Positions 19,841 through 32,039 of a stretch of DNA of 64,000 nucleotides are shown in pieces (within the stretch, counting starts at the first letter, position 1; the number at the start of each line of letters is the position of its first letter). A model generated the notes under the pieces. That model was not told the origin of the DNA. It saw only the letters and a program-made list of their open reading frames with translations, and searched no databases. This DNA comes from Cladochytrium replicatum. Its lineage: Eukaryota > Chytridiomycota > Chytridiomycetes > Cladochytriales > Cladochytriaceae. The position numbers and the translations under genes are program-made. The stretch lies in contig JAHLKD010000042.1 of the NCBI GenBank assembly GCA_025526935.1, positions 310,001 through 374,000 on the forward strand. Reading direction: 5' to 3'.

Positions 19841-21529
19841 GAGATAGGATTCGAGGAATGGGTCAGGAACTGGGGGGAAGCAATGGTTGGGATGATCATC
19901 GCTAGTGTGGGCAGCAGCGAGTGAACGATGGGAAATCCATCAACTGAAGAAGTCCATGAAGTTCGTAACAGATTGACAGATAGACGGATGGAGATACTCT
20001 AGCAAGGAAACTGTATGATATTAGTTTTATGAGTACGTCACTCACGAAATCATTCCATCGTTTTTATCCTCATCCTCTTCAACCTCCTTACTTCACAAAC
20101 TTCGCGGCCCTTGAGCCCTGCCAGTACCTCATTCTTGTCCCACTCAGTTGTGTCGTCTGAGAGTACGAGCTCATTGAGATAAATAGCAAGAACCTCAGTC
20201 TTTTTAAGAATCAAAATGGTCATTAACTTTCGCACTTTTCTTCTTCCCCTTCTTGATATCATCCAGGTGCTTTTCAACTCATTCTTGAAAAAAAATTCTG
20301 GCTTCTTCTTTCCTTTCGTCGGCTGCTTACCCTTGCCCGCCTTGTCTCACGTTTAATGACCACGGCAAGATTTAAAATTCAGTAGTGGTCTTGAGTGCAT
20401 GTGTTGCCTTCACTATAATAACTGCAGCTCGCTGCTTCTGAGTTCTTGGGTTTCCAAATCTGGTCAAGCCGTCATCCCAAATAGATGCTCGAAAGTAGTC
20501 GAGCGGCTGCAGGATATTCCTGTAAATCTTTTGACATCGTAAGTACTCACGTGCAACACTTATCAATGCTGGGTCATACATTATTTTGAAAAGTCTGTCT
20601 TATGCTTGATTTCCGGGCTTGGTGAAACTTGGACAATTTCTTCCAATTCTTTGGGACGGTTGTAGAGTCGACCCAGCTAGAACCGTGTGTCGGGTTGGGT
20701 ATTTTCCGTCCACCCGCTGGATCTCTGCAGGTATCAGTGTATACCTACCTGGTCCTGAAGTGGTTGAAACCTGTAGCTGACCTTGACCCTGTCCCATTTT
20801 GCTGCTCAGGAGTGATGTGACTTGAATTTTGACGAAGGTATGTCTGTAAATACTTGTGTCTGTGGACAGTTTGATTTTAACAAAAACTATCGTAAAGATA
20901 TTCAAGAATCCATTACCAATCACAAATTGATAGGTGGAACAGCCCAAATCAGTTTCTGTATGTTGTTCATTTTGTCAGGCTGTCAGGGCCCCATCCCACC
21001 ACTAGTTATGTCCTTTGACATCCCCGTCCTAATGAACGGATCAATGTCGCCATTTGAAAGCTTGGAATCCTTGGCCAAACCTGCCTTCCAAGGGTTCCAA
21101 TCCACCTCAGGGAGTGTATCGACAACAGATCTTTCATGTATTCCGTCCAGAAGAACGCTAGCCACTCAGAAGGAGGGGTCTACCAATACTCTGAACATAC
21201 GCGATAAATCGTGGCAGAAGTGGTGAGAGAGTTATTGTGCCGAATCCAGTTCCCAAGCAAGATGCTCACACAAAGAAGAGTAAGATTGCTCCGAGCACAA
21301 CTACTTGAATAACGTGTTGGTGGGCTGTGCTTTTGGCAGATTCCAGGAAGATGGGCCGTAGGAACTCATTTTGGGAGAGTATTTCATGGTTAACATTGAT
21401 GTGCTTTATCGAGGATGGTAAAGCTGGCAATTTCTTCTGAGTATAACTAGGTTGACGCAGATTCCGCGTTATTTTTTGAGATTTTTTATTTTCTAACCGT
21501 CTGCCGCAATTCTCGTTCTTTCAATTCGG
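19841..21529. other. Gene-poor stretch with unrecognised short ORFs
   Basis: Minus-strand ORFs at 20050-20277 (Lys/Arg-rich) and 20372-20581 (YDPALISVAREYLRC then YRNILQPLDYFRASIWDDGL) look protein-like but match nothing I know. They may be relics of a repeat-borne gene. The last ~70 bases before 21530 are pyrimidine-rich and probably the 5' UTR of eIF4A. Confidence 0.4.
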
Positions 21530-22952
21530 ATGGCCGACCAAACAACCCCAAAGAAACTGTCCGGAATCGACAGATCAACCGACGAGAAGCTGGTCTTCGA
21601 GACCTCCGAGGGCGTCAAGGTCATGCAGACCTTCGACGCTCTCAACCTCAAGGAGGACCTGATCCGCGGTGTTTACGCCTACGGCTTCGAGCGTCCCTCA
21701 GCCATCCAGCAGCGCGCAATCCTCCCCATCGTCTCCGGACGCGATGTGATCGCTCAGGCCCAGTCCGGTACCGGTAAAACCGCCACCTTCTCCATCTCTG
21801 TCCTTCAGTCCATCGACACCCAGATCCGCGAGACGCAGGCCCTCATCCTCTCCCCGACCCGCGAGCTCGCCACCCAGATCGAGTCAGTCGTCCTCGCCAT
21901 CGGTGAATACATGTCAGTCCAGTGCCACACCTGTATCGGTGGCACGTCCATCGCGGACGACATCAAGCGTCTCGACAATGGCGTGCACGTCGTCTCTGGC
22001 ACTCCCGGCCGCGTATTCGACATGATCAAGCGCAGGAACCTCCGCACAAAACACATCAAGATGCTCGTCCTGGACGAGGCGGACGAGATGCTCTCCCGGG
22101 GTTTCCGCGAGCAGATTTACGACGTCTACAGATACTTGCCTCACAACACCCAGGTCGTCCTCCTCTCCGCCACTTTGCCGCACGACGTGCTGGAGATGAC
22201 CACAAAGTTTATGACGGACCCCGTACGCATCTTGGTCAAGCGTGACGAGTTGACGCTCGAAGGAATCAAGCAGTTCTTTGTGGCCGTCGAGAGGGAGGAG
22301 TGGAAGTTTGACACGCTGTGCGATCTGTACGATACGCTTACCATCACCCAGGCGGTTATTTTCTGCAACACGCGCAGGAAGGTCGATTGGCTCACGGAGA
22401 AAATGCGCGAGGCAAACTTTACGGTGTCCTCGATGCACGGAGAGATGCCGCAGAAGGAGCGCGATGCTATCATGCAGGAGTTCCGTCAGGGCTCTAGGTG
22501 AGTAATTACGAGTACCAGAAGGAGATGATGCGATTTTCATGCATTGTTTTTTGTCTTTTGCAGCCGTGTGTTGATCACTACGGATGTGTGGGCTCGTGGA
22601 ATCGACGTGCAGCAAGTATCGCTAGTCATCAACTACGACCTTCCCAACAACCGTGAACTGTACATTCACCGCATCGGTCGTTCTGGGCGTTTTGGTCGCA
22701 AAGGTGTTGGTATGTGTTTTGGCAAAACAATGGAATCTTAGAGAAGAATCGTTGAGCACTTGTTTCTTTTTTTAAAAAACAGCAATCAACTTTGTAAAAA
22801 ACGACGATATCAAGATTTTGAGGGATATCGAACAGTACTACAGTACCCAGATCGATGAAATGCCCATGAACGGTGGGTCGTTTATCACGCATGGCCTTAT
22901 ACAAAAATTGATTCACATAATTTGTATTTTTATAGTGACCGATCTGATCTAA
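21530..22952 (+). CDS. TIF1: Translation initiation factor eIF4A (DEAD-box RNA helicase)
   Basis: Exons 21530-22497, 22564-22709, 22783-22872, 22936-22952 give 406 residues, the normal eIF4A length. Motifs: Q-motif [14 protein letters not shown] (51-64), Walker A AQSGTGKT (77-84), PTRELA, TPGR, DEAD (182-185), SAT (213-215), then in the C-terminal RecA domain ARGIDVQQV and [13 protein letters not shown], ending MPMNVTDLI. The enzyme unwinds mRNA 5' UTRs as part of eIF4F in the cytoplasm. The last exon is only 17 nt, in the same place as the conserved C-terminal tail. The first exon is strongly enriched in C-ending codons, as expected of a highly expressed gene. Sequence fits eIF4A rather than eIF4A3 (short N-terminus; ends with VTDLI). 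Confidence 0.97.
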
Positions 22953-23519
22953 ACAGTCTTATGTTGAGAAGATATTGGTTGGTTTTGGGCGGGTTTAGGA
23001 CGCTCGAGATTGGTGTATTTGAAAGCTGGTAGGTATTTGGCCTGCCGGGAGGGTAAACAATGTGGGTGGGTTTGGGGGGCGATGGCCCGAAATGGTACGT
23101 TGTTAAATCAATCAGCTTTGTTCCAGACTTGCTGAATTGAGACCGACTTTTTTTGTTTTCATGTAGTGCATGTAGTTTATCGTTCGTTCATGTGTTGAGA
23201 AACTGGGATATGAGCTCCGAGACAATAAGATAACTTGTTTCCAACAAAAGTTCCACTTGGTTCATCATTTGCCTGGAGTCTCGGAGCGAAGTTCAAAGTT
23301 CACAAGAGACAATGATCTCCTCACACACTATTTCATATCAGTCAATTCACCCCTTTGTGAACATCCACGGCTGATCCCCGTGTGCTGGTTGGAGTACATG
23401 TATATCATCAGCCGGATATTCATGGCTTCACACATGGATCGCCACAGTTGTTGTCTGAGTACCAGCACCTTCGATCCTTGCAGTCCAGGAGGCTCAACAG
23501 GCAACCAGACTTGAAGCAA
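22953..23519. other. Downstream spacer, nothing recognised
   Basis: T/G-rich 3' flank of eIF4A followed by unstructured sequence; no ORF with recognisable content. Confidence 0.5.
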
Positions 23520-23600
23520 AGACATGCCCAGACTCAAAGTGAAGACATCCCCAGACTCAAAGCGAAGACATCCCCAGACTCAAAGTGAAGACATGGGTGG
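23520..23600. repeat. 23-bp tandem repeat, about 3.5 copies
   Basis: Units at 23520-23542, 23543-23565 and 23566-23588 start AGACATCCCCAGACTC and end AAAGTGA or AAAGCGA, with a partial fourth unit; a degraded half-unit precedes them. Not a multiple of three, so not a coding repeat. Confidence 0.9.
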
Positions 23601-24699
23601 ACAAGCTTGGGCAACTGGTGAGGCTCCACATTCAGCGCCCCTGTGGTGCGAAAGCACCTTGACGAGATGTATACTTCGGCTGTCTCACAGATAAGCCGTA
23701 CACAAAAAGCCAGTCGTGCCTTGATGAGCTTCTGAAGGCCCTAATTGCCAGATGCGTTGGGAACCTGTTGACCGATGCATTTCCCTAAGCAATTGCCAGA
23801 TCGGTCTTGGATTGTCCCTCTCCAGTGTGGCAATGAACTTGCACACTCACTCCACTTCTTGCTGCTTCCACTGGTAGACTCGCCAGCGCCATTCTGCGTG
23901 ATTGTTCGAGGTGGTAGTGTGCAAGCATTGCCTCAATGTATTGCACAAACCAACAAATGCCTGCGTCAACTTGCTGAGGGTCCGTGGTGACCAGCGAAGG
24001 ATGTGAGCTCTGGGCTCGCCACACCCTCAGGTTCTCTAGCTGTCGCTATTCCCGCCGCTTTCTCGCTGAGTTGATGTTTGCACGTTGATAATACTTGGCA
24101 AAGCTGTACTGGAAATAGATCTTTGGAGTGGTACAGGTGTCCTGGACTTGGGAGTCTGTGTTAAAAACCAAGGGCTTCTTGTAGTATCAGTGGGTATTTG
24201 TAGCTGTAGTGTAGCTAGCACAACAGCTCCAGCTTCTGTCTCTTGGCCCAGTTGAATATGTGGTGATGATTAAGCAAATTCCCTTGTTGCACACAAGCAC
24301 TCTGTGGCTTATACAAATCAAGGCTAGGATTGCCTAACCAGGAAGACTGTGGTGTGTGAGTGTTTGGTTTGTTCCACTGTCTCAAGGAACTATGGCGGGA
24401 TTTTTGCACAAAAAATAAACACATAAACAATGCAAAAACACACAATATCGATGCCATGCACACATCAAGCAAATCAGTGCGCACACCTCAACAACCACAC
24501 AGCATACCTTCTGCGCCACACCAAGACACACCGGCAAACCAAACAGCACCCACATACACACCATCACTCCACAACTTGAATGCGCAATCAACCAAATGTC
24601 GGTCAGTACACATACGCGAAAAATTCATGCAGTTCTCACCGCCACTTGCCAGATACACTGCCACCGGTGACTTCTGACAAGACCCACCATAGCAAGTTT

Positions 24700-25350
24700 C
24701 AGGTAAGTGAGGAGGTGATCCAGAGCTGGAATGTACTTACCTTCTCTTGCTTTCGATCCTCGCTTGTCCCTGCTCCCTTCTCGCTCCTCGCTTGTCCCTG
24801 CTCCCTGCTCGCTCCTCGCTTGTCCCTGCTCCCTGCTCGCTCCTCGCTGCTCGCTGCTTCCTGGTCGCTCCTTACTTGTCGCTGTGCGATCTGGTCAGGT
24901 CAGTGATGATGGTGGTTCAAAACTGTGATTGTACTTACCATTTCTTGCTCTCTCACCTCGATTCCTCCCCTCGCTGCTCGCTTGTCGCCATTCGGCTTAT
25001 CTATCCTCCAGGAAATTTTCTGTTCGCTATCGATTTTTCCTGTTATTGTGCTTACCATTTCTCGATTTGATACCTCTCCTCGCTGCTGCCATTTCTTTTG
25101 TCGTGGTTGTCCTCACCATCTCTTCATGGATCCTTAAGTTGCCACTGTCCCCGCCATTGTTCCAGCACTCCGTCTACAGCTACCTGCAACGAATCATCCT
25201 TTCAAATCTACTCTGGTAAGTGAAGAGGAAGAACCGGAGTGACATTGCACTTACCATTGCTTGCTTCTTCCACCTCGCTTCGCTGCCACTATCTCTTTTG
25301 TCGTTTATTGTCTCCTCCCACTGATACGGTGCCACTCTTCCACTGTCAAT
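24700..25350 (-). repeat. Degenerate repeat region carrying repeated splice-donor-like motifs
   Basis: Contains a 28-bp minisatellite at 24761-24872 (three near-perfect copies beginning CGCTTGTCCCTGCTCCCT plus a diverged fourth). Around it lie at least four diverged copies of a longer block. On the minus strand each copy reads roughly GCAAGAAATG then GTAAGTACAATCACAG, at about 24741, 24946, 25054 and 25255. Each copy thus has a consensus 5' splice site at the same place. The remaining sequence from 23600 to 25440 has no recognisable gene. Confidence 0.65.
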
Positions 25351-25450
25351 CGTGATTGTACTCTCCCACTGTCGCTGTTGCCATTGCCACCCCTCTGGCC
25401 CCCACTGGCATTGTTTGTTTGTTGTTAGTAATATGCACATTTTCTTGCAA

Positions 25451-28400
25451 GTTCTTACCGAAAGCAAGCCTCGAGTTAGCCTTCACATTAACAGGCCTGA
25501 TCCCACTCGTGGAATGTTGAACCTGCAAGATCTCAAGACCACTTCCGGCTGTTTACTGAAACGGGAGGGACTCATTGCAAGTTCGGATACTTTTGCCTTG
25601 TGTCACTATGACACTTGCTCTACTCTGACGGAGGAAGATCTGCTGTCACTCGAAGGAAAGTTGCCGAGCTGATTGATTTAGCTGTTTCAAATGTACTGAT
25701 TTTTCTTTATGAGCAGAGGGTCAGACTCTGCTGGTTGACGTGGCGAAAGCTGAATCCGGTTCATCTGGTGTCCCGAGTGATGCAACAATCACTATTGTTG
25801 GGACAAGATATGGGATTGTGAATAGTGGCTCTATGGTGAATAACGCGCCGTCTACGAGTACGAGTTCGGTTACTGTTTCAGGTGCACTATGCAAATGTGA
25901 TTTTCACTTGTGCAAATTTCAATAACATGCAATCCCACCAAATGATATGTATTCCAGGTGAAATGCCCCCGAGTTCATCTGCGTTATCCCGGGTGGTGAG
26001 TGACAAGTCCCAAGCGATTAGTGTTGTTGATCGCATCATCATATGTGTTATGCAATGTGCAGCAACGTCAGGTAACTGAAAGAAATGGACGAGGTGTCTG
26101 TGGTGCGATAACCGATGCGCAACGTCGGGCAAGTGCCTCTACTCAGAGCCAATCTGGCCGCCGCTCTGGGGTTGGGCCCAATCAGAACTCCACTGGCAGC
26201 TCCAGGAACCGTTTGCCAGCGCAGCCTGAGATGGTATGTACAGCAGATTTTTATGATCAATCACTCACAAAGGATCTGTTTTGTGGTAGCTGTATTATTT
26301 GCCAATCTTGAATCTAGGTTCAAGCATCGAACATCGGGCGGCTGACGTGCGGGGAGCCGTGGTTACACTCACTGCGCAAGATACAGAAGTGGACGTGCGC
26401 CGCAAATTTATCGATAGTGTGTCGGTACCGTTGAAACTTCGGTATCAACAACGGGGTAGCAGGTTGCAGTTGTACGATCATGAAGTTTGCCAACTTTTGG
26501 ATGGATTTGTCATGGCCAAGGTATTTCAGGGTAATTAAATAGTATGTTCTTAACAACTCACTCTTAATTTTAGATGGTCAAGCACAAATTCAGCTGCTGT
26601 TCAACAGGGCTGCCAGGCCAGCTTGTGCAAGCAGCTCAAGAAGGACGGCTTCCGTATTTGGAGCTCGTCAACTTATGTGGTATGTATTGATATTTTGATG
26701 TACCGGAAGGTGCTAATGCCTGGTTGGTCACTGGCAGGAAACCCAATGGCGCCGCAATGAATGTACACATGTTTCCAAAGGAACAGCCGTGTGACTGTTT
26801 TTCATCGTCATCGCAATTGCTATCGTCCAATGAAGTTGTCGCATATTCTCGTCAAGTGCAACCTGTGCTACATCTGCGGCACCGCCCAATCCACTCTATC
26901 GATGATATGGAGTCTGCCTTTTTACGTGGTGAAAGGCTTGTGCGACGAGAAATCACACCTATTCCGGTACCAGAATTTGAGGATTTAGATCCGGAATACC
27001 TGCTCGCTTACACTCCCGTGCACCGTTCAGGTGTTGAGCGCCAAAGGCGAGTCCGTTCTCAGTCAGAGAACGGAGAACAAGAAGAGCGAACTCAACGGTT
27101 GCGCCTGACTTCTCCCACTGAATATACCTGGTAACAATCAAGTGAAAAAAATGGAAAAAATGGATGGTTGATCAATTGAAGTAGGAATGACTTTGATGAA
27201 AGGTTGATCTATTCAAGCAGGAATGGTTCTCCTGCTGCCAACGCACATGGCAGTGTTGGATTATCGTTGCCAGGGGACAGTTTGATGGAAGACACATGGC
27301 AGTCGTTCATGCGTAAACACCACCGCAAGGACAGGTCCGGGATTGTTATCAAAGATTTACACATACCAGACTGGTCTGCATTTCCAATTGCCGACGAGGT
27401 GACCAAAGAGTGAATGCTGAACATGTTGTCAGTCGTATCGGACATGGTCCTCAACCCTGTGGGAGTGTCCTCAAATGAAGAGATATGGAGTGGGTCTCCA
27501 ATGTTTAGGTATTTTATTTTAATAATTTTGGTTGTTTCCATTGATGTTTCCTATTTCCTAGCACTGCTGAAAGCATTGACGCGGGAGGAGTAGGAGCAAC
27601 TGTTGTGAGGATGGTTCTTCAGTTTGAATTGGAGACATTTCTTCTACAACGCGATGGTACAACGGGGTATCTTGCGTTGGCGTTCCGTCCAATTACGGAA
27701 GTGATGAAAGATCAAACAAGGTTGAAACACCTCGGAGCTTTTTTCGGCTACATCGTGTCACATATTATACTGGATGACCCGATCCACCCGGCAATCTTTG
27801 CGATTTTGGAGGAGGAGAGGAAGAAGTGATCAAGTTGCTGCTAGTGCACCAAGAACTACGGGTTGGATGGAGTGAAGTCAGGTCCAACTTCTACAACCAG
27901 ATTTGCAATGCTGCCGAAAACGACAGCAATTTACTGGTTGGATCGTTCTGGCAAAACATCTCATTGCTGGTGGAACATGTGAGTATGCAAACTGGTTCTT
28001 TTATCTTGACATTAACAAGCATGTCTCACAGCGACAGCAACGTACGTGTGTGAAGCTCTGCAAATTACCAACAAACCTTGGGGCATTCAAAGAAACGGTG
28101 ATTCGTGACGTTTTTATTCGTCCTTTGCTGTCATCCCTGAATCACATGAAAGAAGGGATCATGCAAAATGCATTCCTTGCTCGTGTAAGAATTGTGTGCA
28201 ATCTAAATTTTGGATGTTTGGTCTGATTTTTTTTCTCAATCATTTGCCAGGTGATTTCTAAACCAGACGGACTCTCAGCTCTCACTACTTACCTCTCGGA
28301 GATGAGACAAACGGTAACCAAAGAAGAGTTTACCAGCCGACTTTGTCTTTGTGCTGCTGGTGGTGGTATTATGAACAGTTCAGAGGTTTGTACATAAGTT

Positions 28401-28861
28401 CAAATAAACACACAGCTAATTTTATTCACCTTGCCAGCTCAAGCAATACAAGGATGCACTTATCACATCGATTGTGGCAAACAAACAATGGGATGGAGCG
28501 AGTGCCGCTGCTGCTGCAGTTGACATATGTGCGAGAAGGGTTTCTGACCCATCCACTCCATTATATGTAAGTTCAGGAGCGGTTAGTTTTATCACAGTGA
28601 GAGGTCTAATGTATCAAAATCTAAAAGATACGCTTTGATCGTACGGAAGGAGATGTGAGGGCCATTCGTAGACCAGACGTCAGTCTAGACGGAGATTTGA
28701 CACAAGCGATGGCGGGCGTGTTGGAGGGAAAAATCTCGACGTGTGCAGGCGAGGTCTCCTTCAACTATAGACTCAGGATTCAGGAGTTTATCAAAGGGTT
28801 CTTCCTAACTTTCCCTGCACGTTTCAATGGCAACCATACAGCAAGTTTCAATACAGCTTGA
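25451..28861 (+). pseudogene. HECT-like multi-exon gene, probably transposon-borne, broken
   Basis: A string of open segments separated by plausible 45-70 bp GT-AG introns runs along the plus strand. The segment after 27575 reads ESIDAGGVGATVVRMVLQFE, then KHLGAFFGYIVSHIILDDPI and HPAIFAIL, the shape of a HECT ubiquitin-ligase N-lobe (D-x-G-G, then L-G-x-x-x-G, then H-P-A). Toward the end GKISTCAGEVSFNYRL could hold the catalytic Thr-Cys of the C-lobe. An in-frame TGA at 27411-27413 and a one-base shift near 27820 (frame moves from EEERKK-stop to EEEVIKLLLVHQ) interrupt it. N-terminal segments (25470-27130) are not recognised. It converges on the integrase gene 206 bp away, which makes a two-gene mobile element likely. 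HECT assignment is moderate. Confidence 0.45.
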
Positions 28862-29066
28862 TGTCAGATTCTATTCTTATGAAATACACACAAGAGCATC
28901 TAAAAAGAGTGTCACCCGCCACCCCGAATCCGAAGGACACCAAACATAAGACAGTCTTGGATCAAGGATGTTTGCTTTATTGAGCATTTATGAAGGTGAC
29001 AACAAGATCCCGCAATCTGATAAACGTATCAACTCCTCCGTTTCCGTCATTCAGGCCAACACCAGC

Positions 29067-30750
29067 TTAATGACACATTGCATCAATATCATCATCATCA
29101 ATCTGGAAATCAGTTGGAAGAGGTTCAACTTGCAAATGTGGCATGAATTCTGGGATTGGAGGGCCACGTGGCCATGGCCACATCGCGCCGTAGTAGTCGA
29201 CATCCTGGGCAAACAAATCGTCGTCTGCATGAGGATTGACAGTTCCACATCTTGTTTGCCAGTCAGACATCGCCTGCTGCGGTGTCATTCCCATGGTCCG
29301 CACTGAATGGTTGTTCCACGAACTTCGAAATTGATCCAATGCTTTGTTCACTAACGGTATAAAGACCTACAAGGATGTCACTTCAAATCAAAGCAAAAAT
29401 CTCGAAATGACACAACATACCAGATGCAACACAAACATGTCCAAAACAAGCATCTGGATTCAGGAGTCCTTGCTCTTCCATCCAACAGAACAGCGAAATA
29501 AAAACTGACGTGCAGCTCTGACGAACGTCGCGATGCAGGCGTTTGACTCGCTGGTTACTGGGCCCTTGCATTGCAGATCCCCGATTGGGCCTCCAGTGTT
29601 CTTCCATCAGAGCGACAACATCAACGTTTTCCCTGCCGTCATCTGTTCGAATACGACTGGGCCATCCATACCGCCGTATACCCTATGCAGTACACACTTA
29701 AGTATCTTATGATTGCACATCAATTTAATGTACCTCTTCAAGGAATATTTCTCGAACCGTATGCTTTGAATTGCTATTGCTGCACCTTGCGTAAACGACA
29801 AGCCTGGACTTTCCATCAATGCAACAATGAATCGCTAGCCGCCATCTCTTCATTTTGTGGTTTCCATCAATATGCCAGAGGGACGTGACATCTTTTACTC
29901 GGTACACCCTGCGAACAATTCCTCGAGATTGACGGGCTGATGTCGCTTCACTGTCAACATGACGTTGAGATGCTTTGATTCTGTTCAGTGGAACAAAGAG
30001 CCAATACCGAGCAACAAGGAATCCTGATGGGTACAGTCAACATTATTCAAAAGTGCAGTGATATCAGAGTCATTCACACGCATCACCTTGCATCATAGCG
30101 GCACCAAACTGTGAGCAATACCCTACTGCTGACTTTGCCTGAAGTACCAGGGTATCCAAGATCTCGTCTGAAATGTCTGTGCGTAGGGAGGCGTTCTCGT
30201 TCACTATATGATTGCGAAGTGTATTCTATGCAAGGATGTCTGCCATTGTTTGCATTCCGTATCCCTATCTCCTCATAATGTAGACAAGACCAATGGAGAT
30301 TGCCTTGCGTGGGCGGCCAGGAGTGTTCCGTGGTGCTGATGTGGTCTCTACCACTTCTGTGCCAAGCAACGTGTCCATTGCATATTCAATCCTTTCCATG
30401 ATGAAAATGGATTGCTCAACATGATGCTCCAACAAGTTGATGATAGCCACTCGGCGATCCTCTTCGGGTAAACTGGCAACCACGAATTGAGTGTGCTCTC
30501 TTCCCGAAGCTGTAGCAAGGGCGTTGCCATACACTAGTAGGTGACGTCTCAAAACAGAATGCGCAGTGACAAGTGCATCAATGTCATCCTCGTGAGCAAT
30601 GCCATAAGATATGTCACTGTCTATTTCGATTGCATGCCGTTCAAAAATCCCATCGAGATCACCAATCTCAGGTACATGAAGATTTTCGTTGTCGATCCCA
30701 TCAACAATATCATTGCCTTCAAATTGGAACATGTTCTGTTGATGTTCCAT
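29067..30750 (-). pseudogene. Integrase-core (DDE) transposase-like gene with stops in its HTH
   Basis: Minus-strand exons joined at GT-AG sites encode an N-terminal helical region (LPEEDRRVAIINLLEHH), a Pro/Arg-rich linker GRPRKAIS, a helix-turn-helix, then the catalytic core. Core marks: SLWHIDGNHKMKRWRLAIHC (first Asp), PSRIRTDDGRENVDVVALME (second Asp), SNQRVKRLHRDVRQS, and FRSSWNNHSVRTMGMTPQQA. This matches the integrase core proteins common in fungal and animal repeats. Two in-frame TAG codons lie in the HTH (after YIMRR and after MADILA), and the third catalytic residue, usually E in NQRIERLWRD, is Lys. So it is inactive. An acidic tail (DDDLFAQDVDYYG, then DDDDIDAMCH) ends it. Confidence 0.75.
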
Positions 30751-32039
30751 CTCGTCTACCGTTCTATAAGCAACAAGTCAGATTGTTTACATGCAACCAC
30801 CCAAACACTTGGAGTTTTTGTTAGTTCAAATATCCATTTTTTTCATAGTGCAAAGTATTAACCAGACAGCAAGATCGACAGGCCAAACGTGCGCACTGTG
30901 TCATGTTTCCCAACCACCAACACGAACCTCCGTCATCGCCTGAACCTGCATTTCGCCACTTTTTCCACAACATCCTCTCTGTACTGCCTCCCAATGCTTA
31001 ACGAAGACAGTACTGTCACGTAGCTTCCCCAATTTTTCTCTTTCCTCGCATTACCCATTTTATGATTCTTCCAGTTGCCAAATCCTGTGCATGTCTCTGA
31101 TTGTTGTGAGGTCATCATCCTCGGGATGCTGCTTCTTGTACCTCATGTTTAGCCCAATGAGCTGCTTTCCATCAATAGCAAAGTTTTTCAGCATAAAACT
31201 AAAAATGGGACAGAGTTTTACCGTAGGTGGGCGAACTTGGCGACGTTGTTGGGCTGGTGTAATGGTGCGGTGCATGGATCGAGCGAAGGTGTTCTGGTTA
31301 CAATGTCCGTGATTGAATACATCAAGGGAACTATTGATAAGATGTGGGATTCAGTAGGGTAAATGTGTCAATCATTCAAACATACCGTGTCCAGTTTTTC
31401 TGGATAACTTCGTCATCAAGCCTGCGAGGGTTGTGTGGGAGGTAAGGGAGCATGGAATCGAGCTGCTGAGCAAGTACTTCTACAAACAAATCCACAGTCA
31501 GTCGTCGATGCTGATCAACCAACAATCACAATCACAGAGCTTCCTAACGTGCAGAAATCAGAAGAGACGGAGAAGGTGTTGGTCGGTGGAGATGCTTTGG
31601 AGGTGAACCCGTCGGCGTCGGGTCTGGTCCAGCGGGGGAAGACTAGTGGTAGTTCGCCGACGGTCGGGATCGAGGCGGGAATGTCCAGCAATTTCTTGAC
31701 CGGAGCAGAATTCGGGGACTCGTGAAGATTCTTTATGTTGATCAATTGTGGTTCGGTAGGAAGAACGCATTTCGTAGGACGGGGATAGTTTCGTTACGGA
31801 GAACACATCAGGGCGGCTGCAGGACGAAACGACTCTATCGACACTACAAAAAACTCAATGAACTGACGCCGTTGATTCCAACCACAACGCAATCTCGTGA
31901 TCAACCGCACATCCCGAACCTTGGGTCGAGTAGAGTTCTCGGTCCAAACGGATTCCCTGATCTCATCGGATAGGTGATAAGTCAATCTCTTATTTTTTAA
32001 CAAAAACTAATTTCTCCACCCGCTAACTTCATCTCAAAA
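30751..32039. other. Flank of the element; unrecognised ORFs
   Basis: A minus-strand ORF at 31060-31275 (KNFAIDGKQLIGLNMRYKKQ then PEDDDLTTI) and a plus-strand ORF at 31435-31725 show no known domain. No terminal inverted repeat could be recognised by eye. Confidence 0.35.

Noticed and set aside
21914-22615. 233-residue minus-strand ORF inside eIF4A
   Set aside because: Lies antisense to a clearly conserved exon; its openness follows from the GC-rich codon pattern of eIF4A, and it shows no domain.
24731-25070. Leu/Ser-rich ORFs in all three plus frames
   Set aside because: Produced by the CTCCCTGCTCG minisatellite; the 28-bp unit is not a multiple of three and gives similar peptides in every frame.
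29067-30750. TAG reassigned to an amino acid (alternative genetic code), suggested by in-frame TAGs in several broken genes
   Set aside because: Intact genes such as the dioxygenase, NAT-like gene and SmF end at TAG exactly at the conserved C-terminus, and broken genes also contain TGA and frameshifts.
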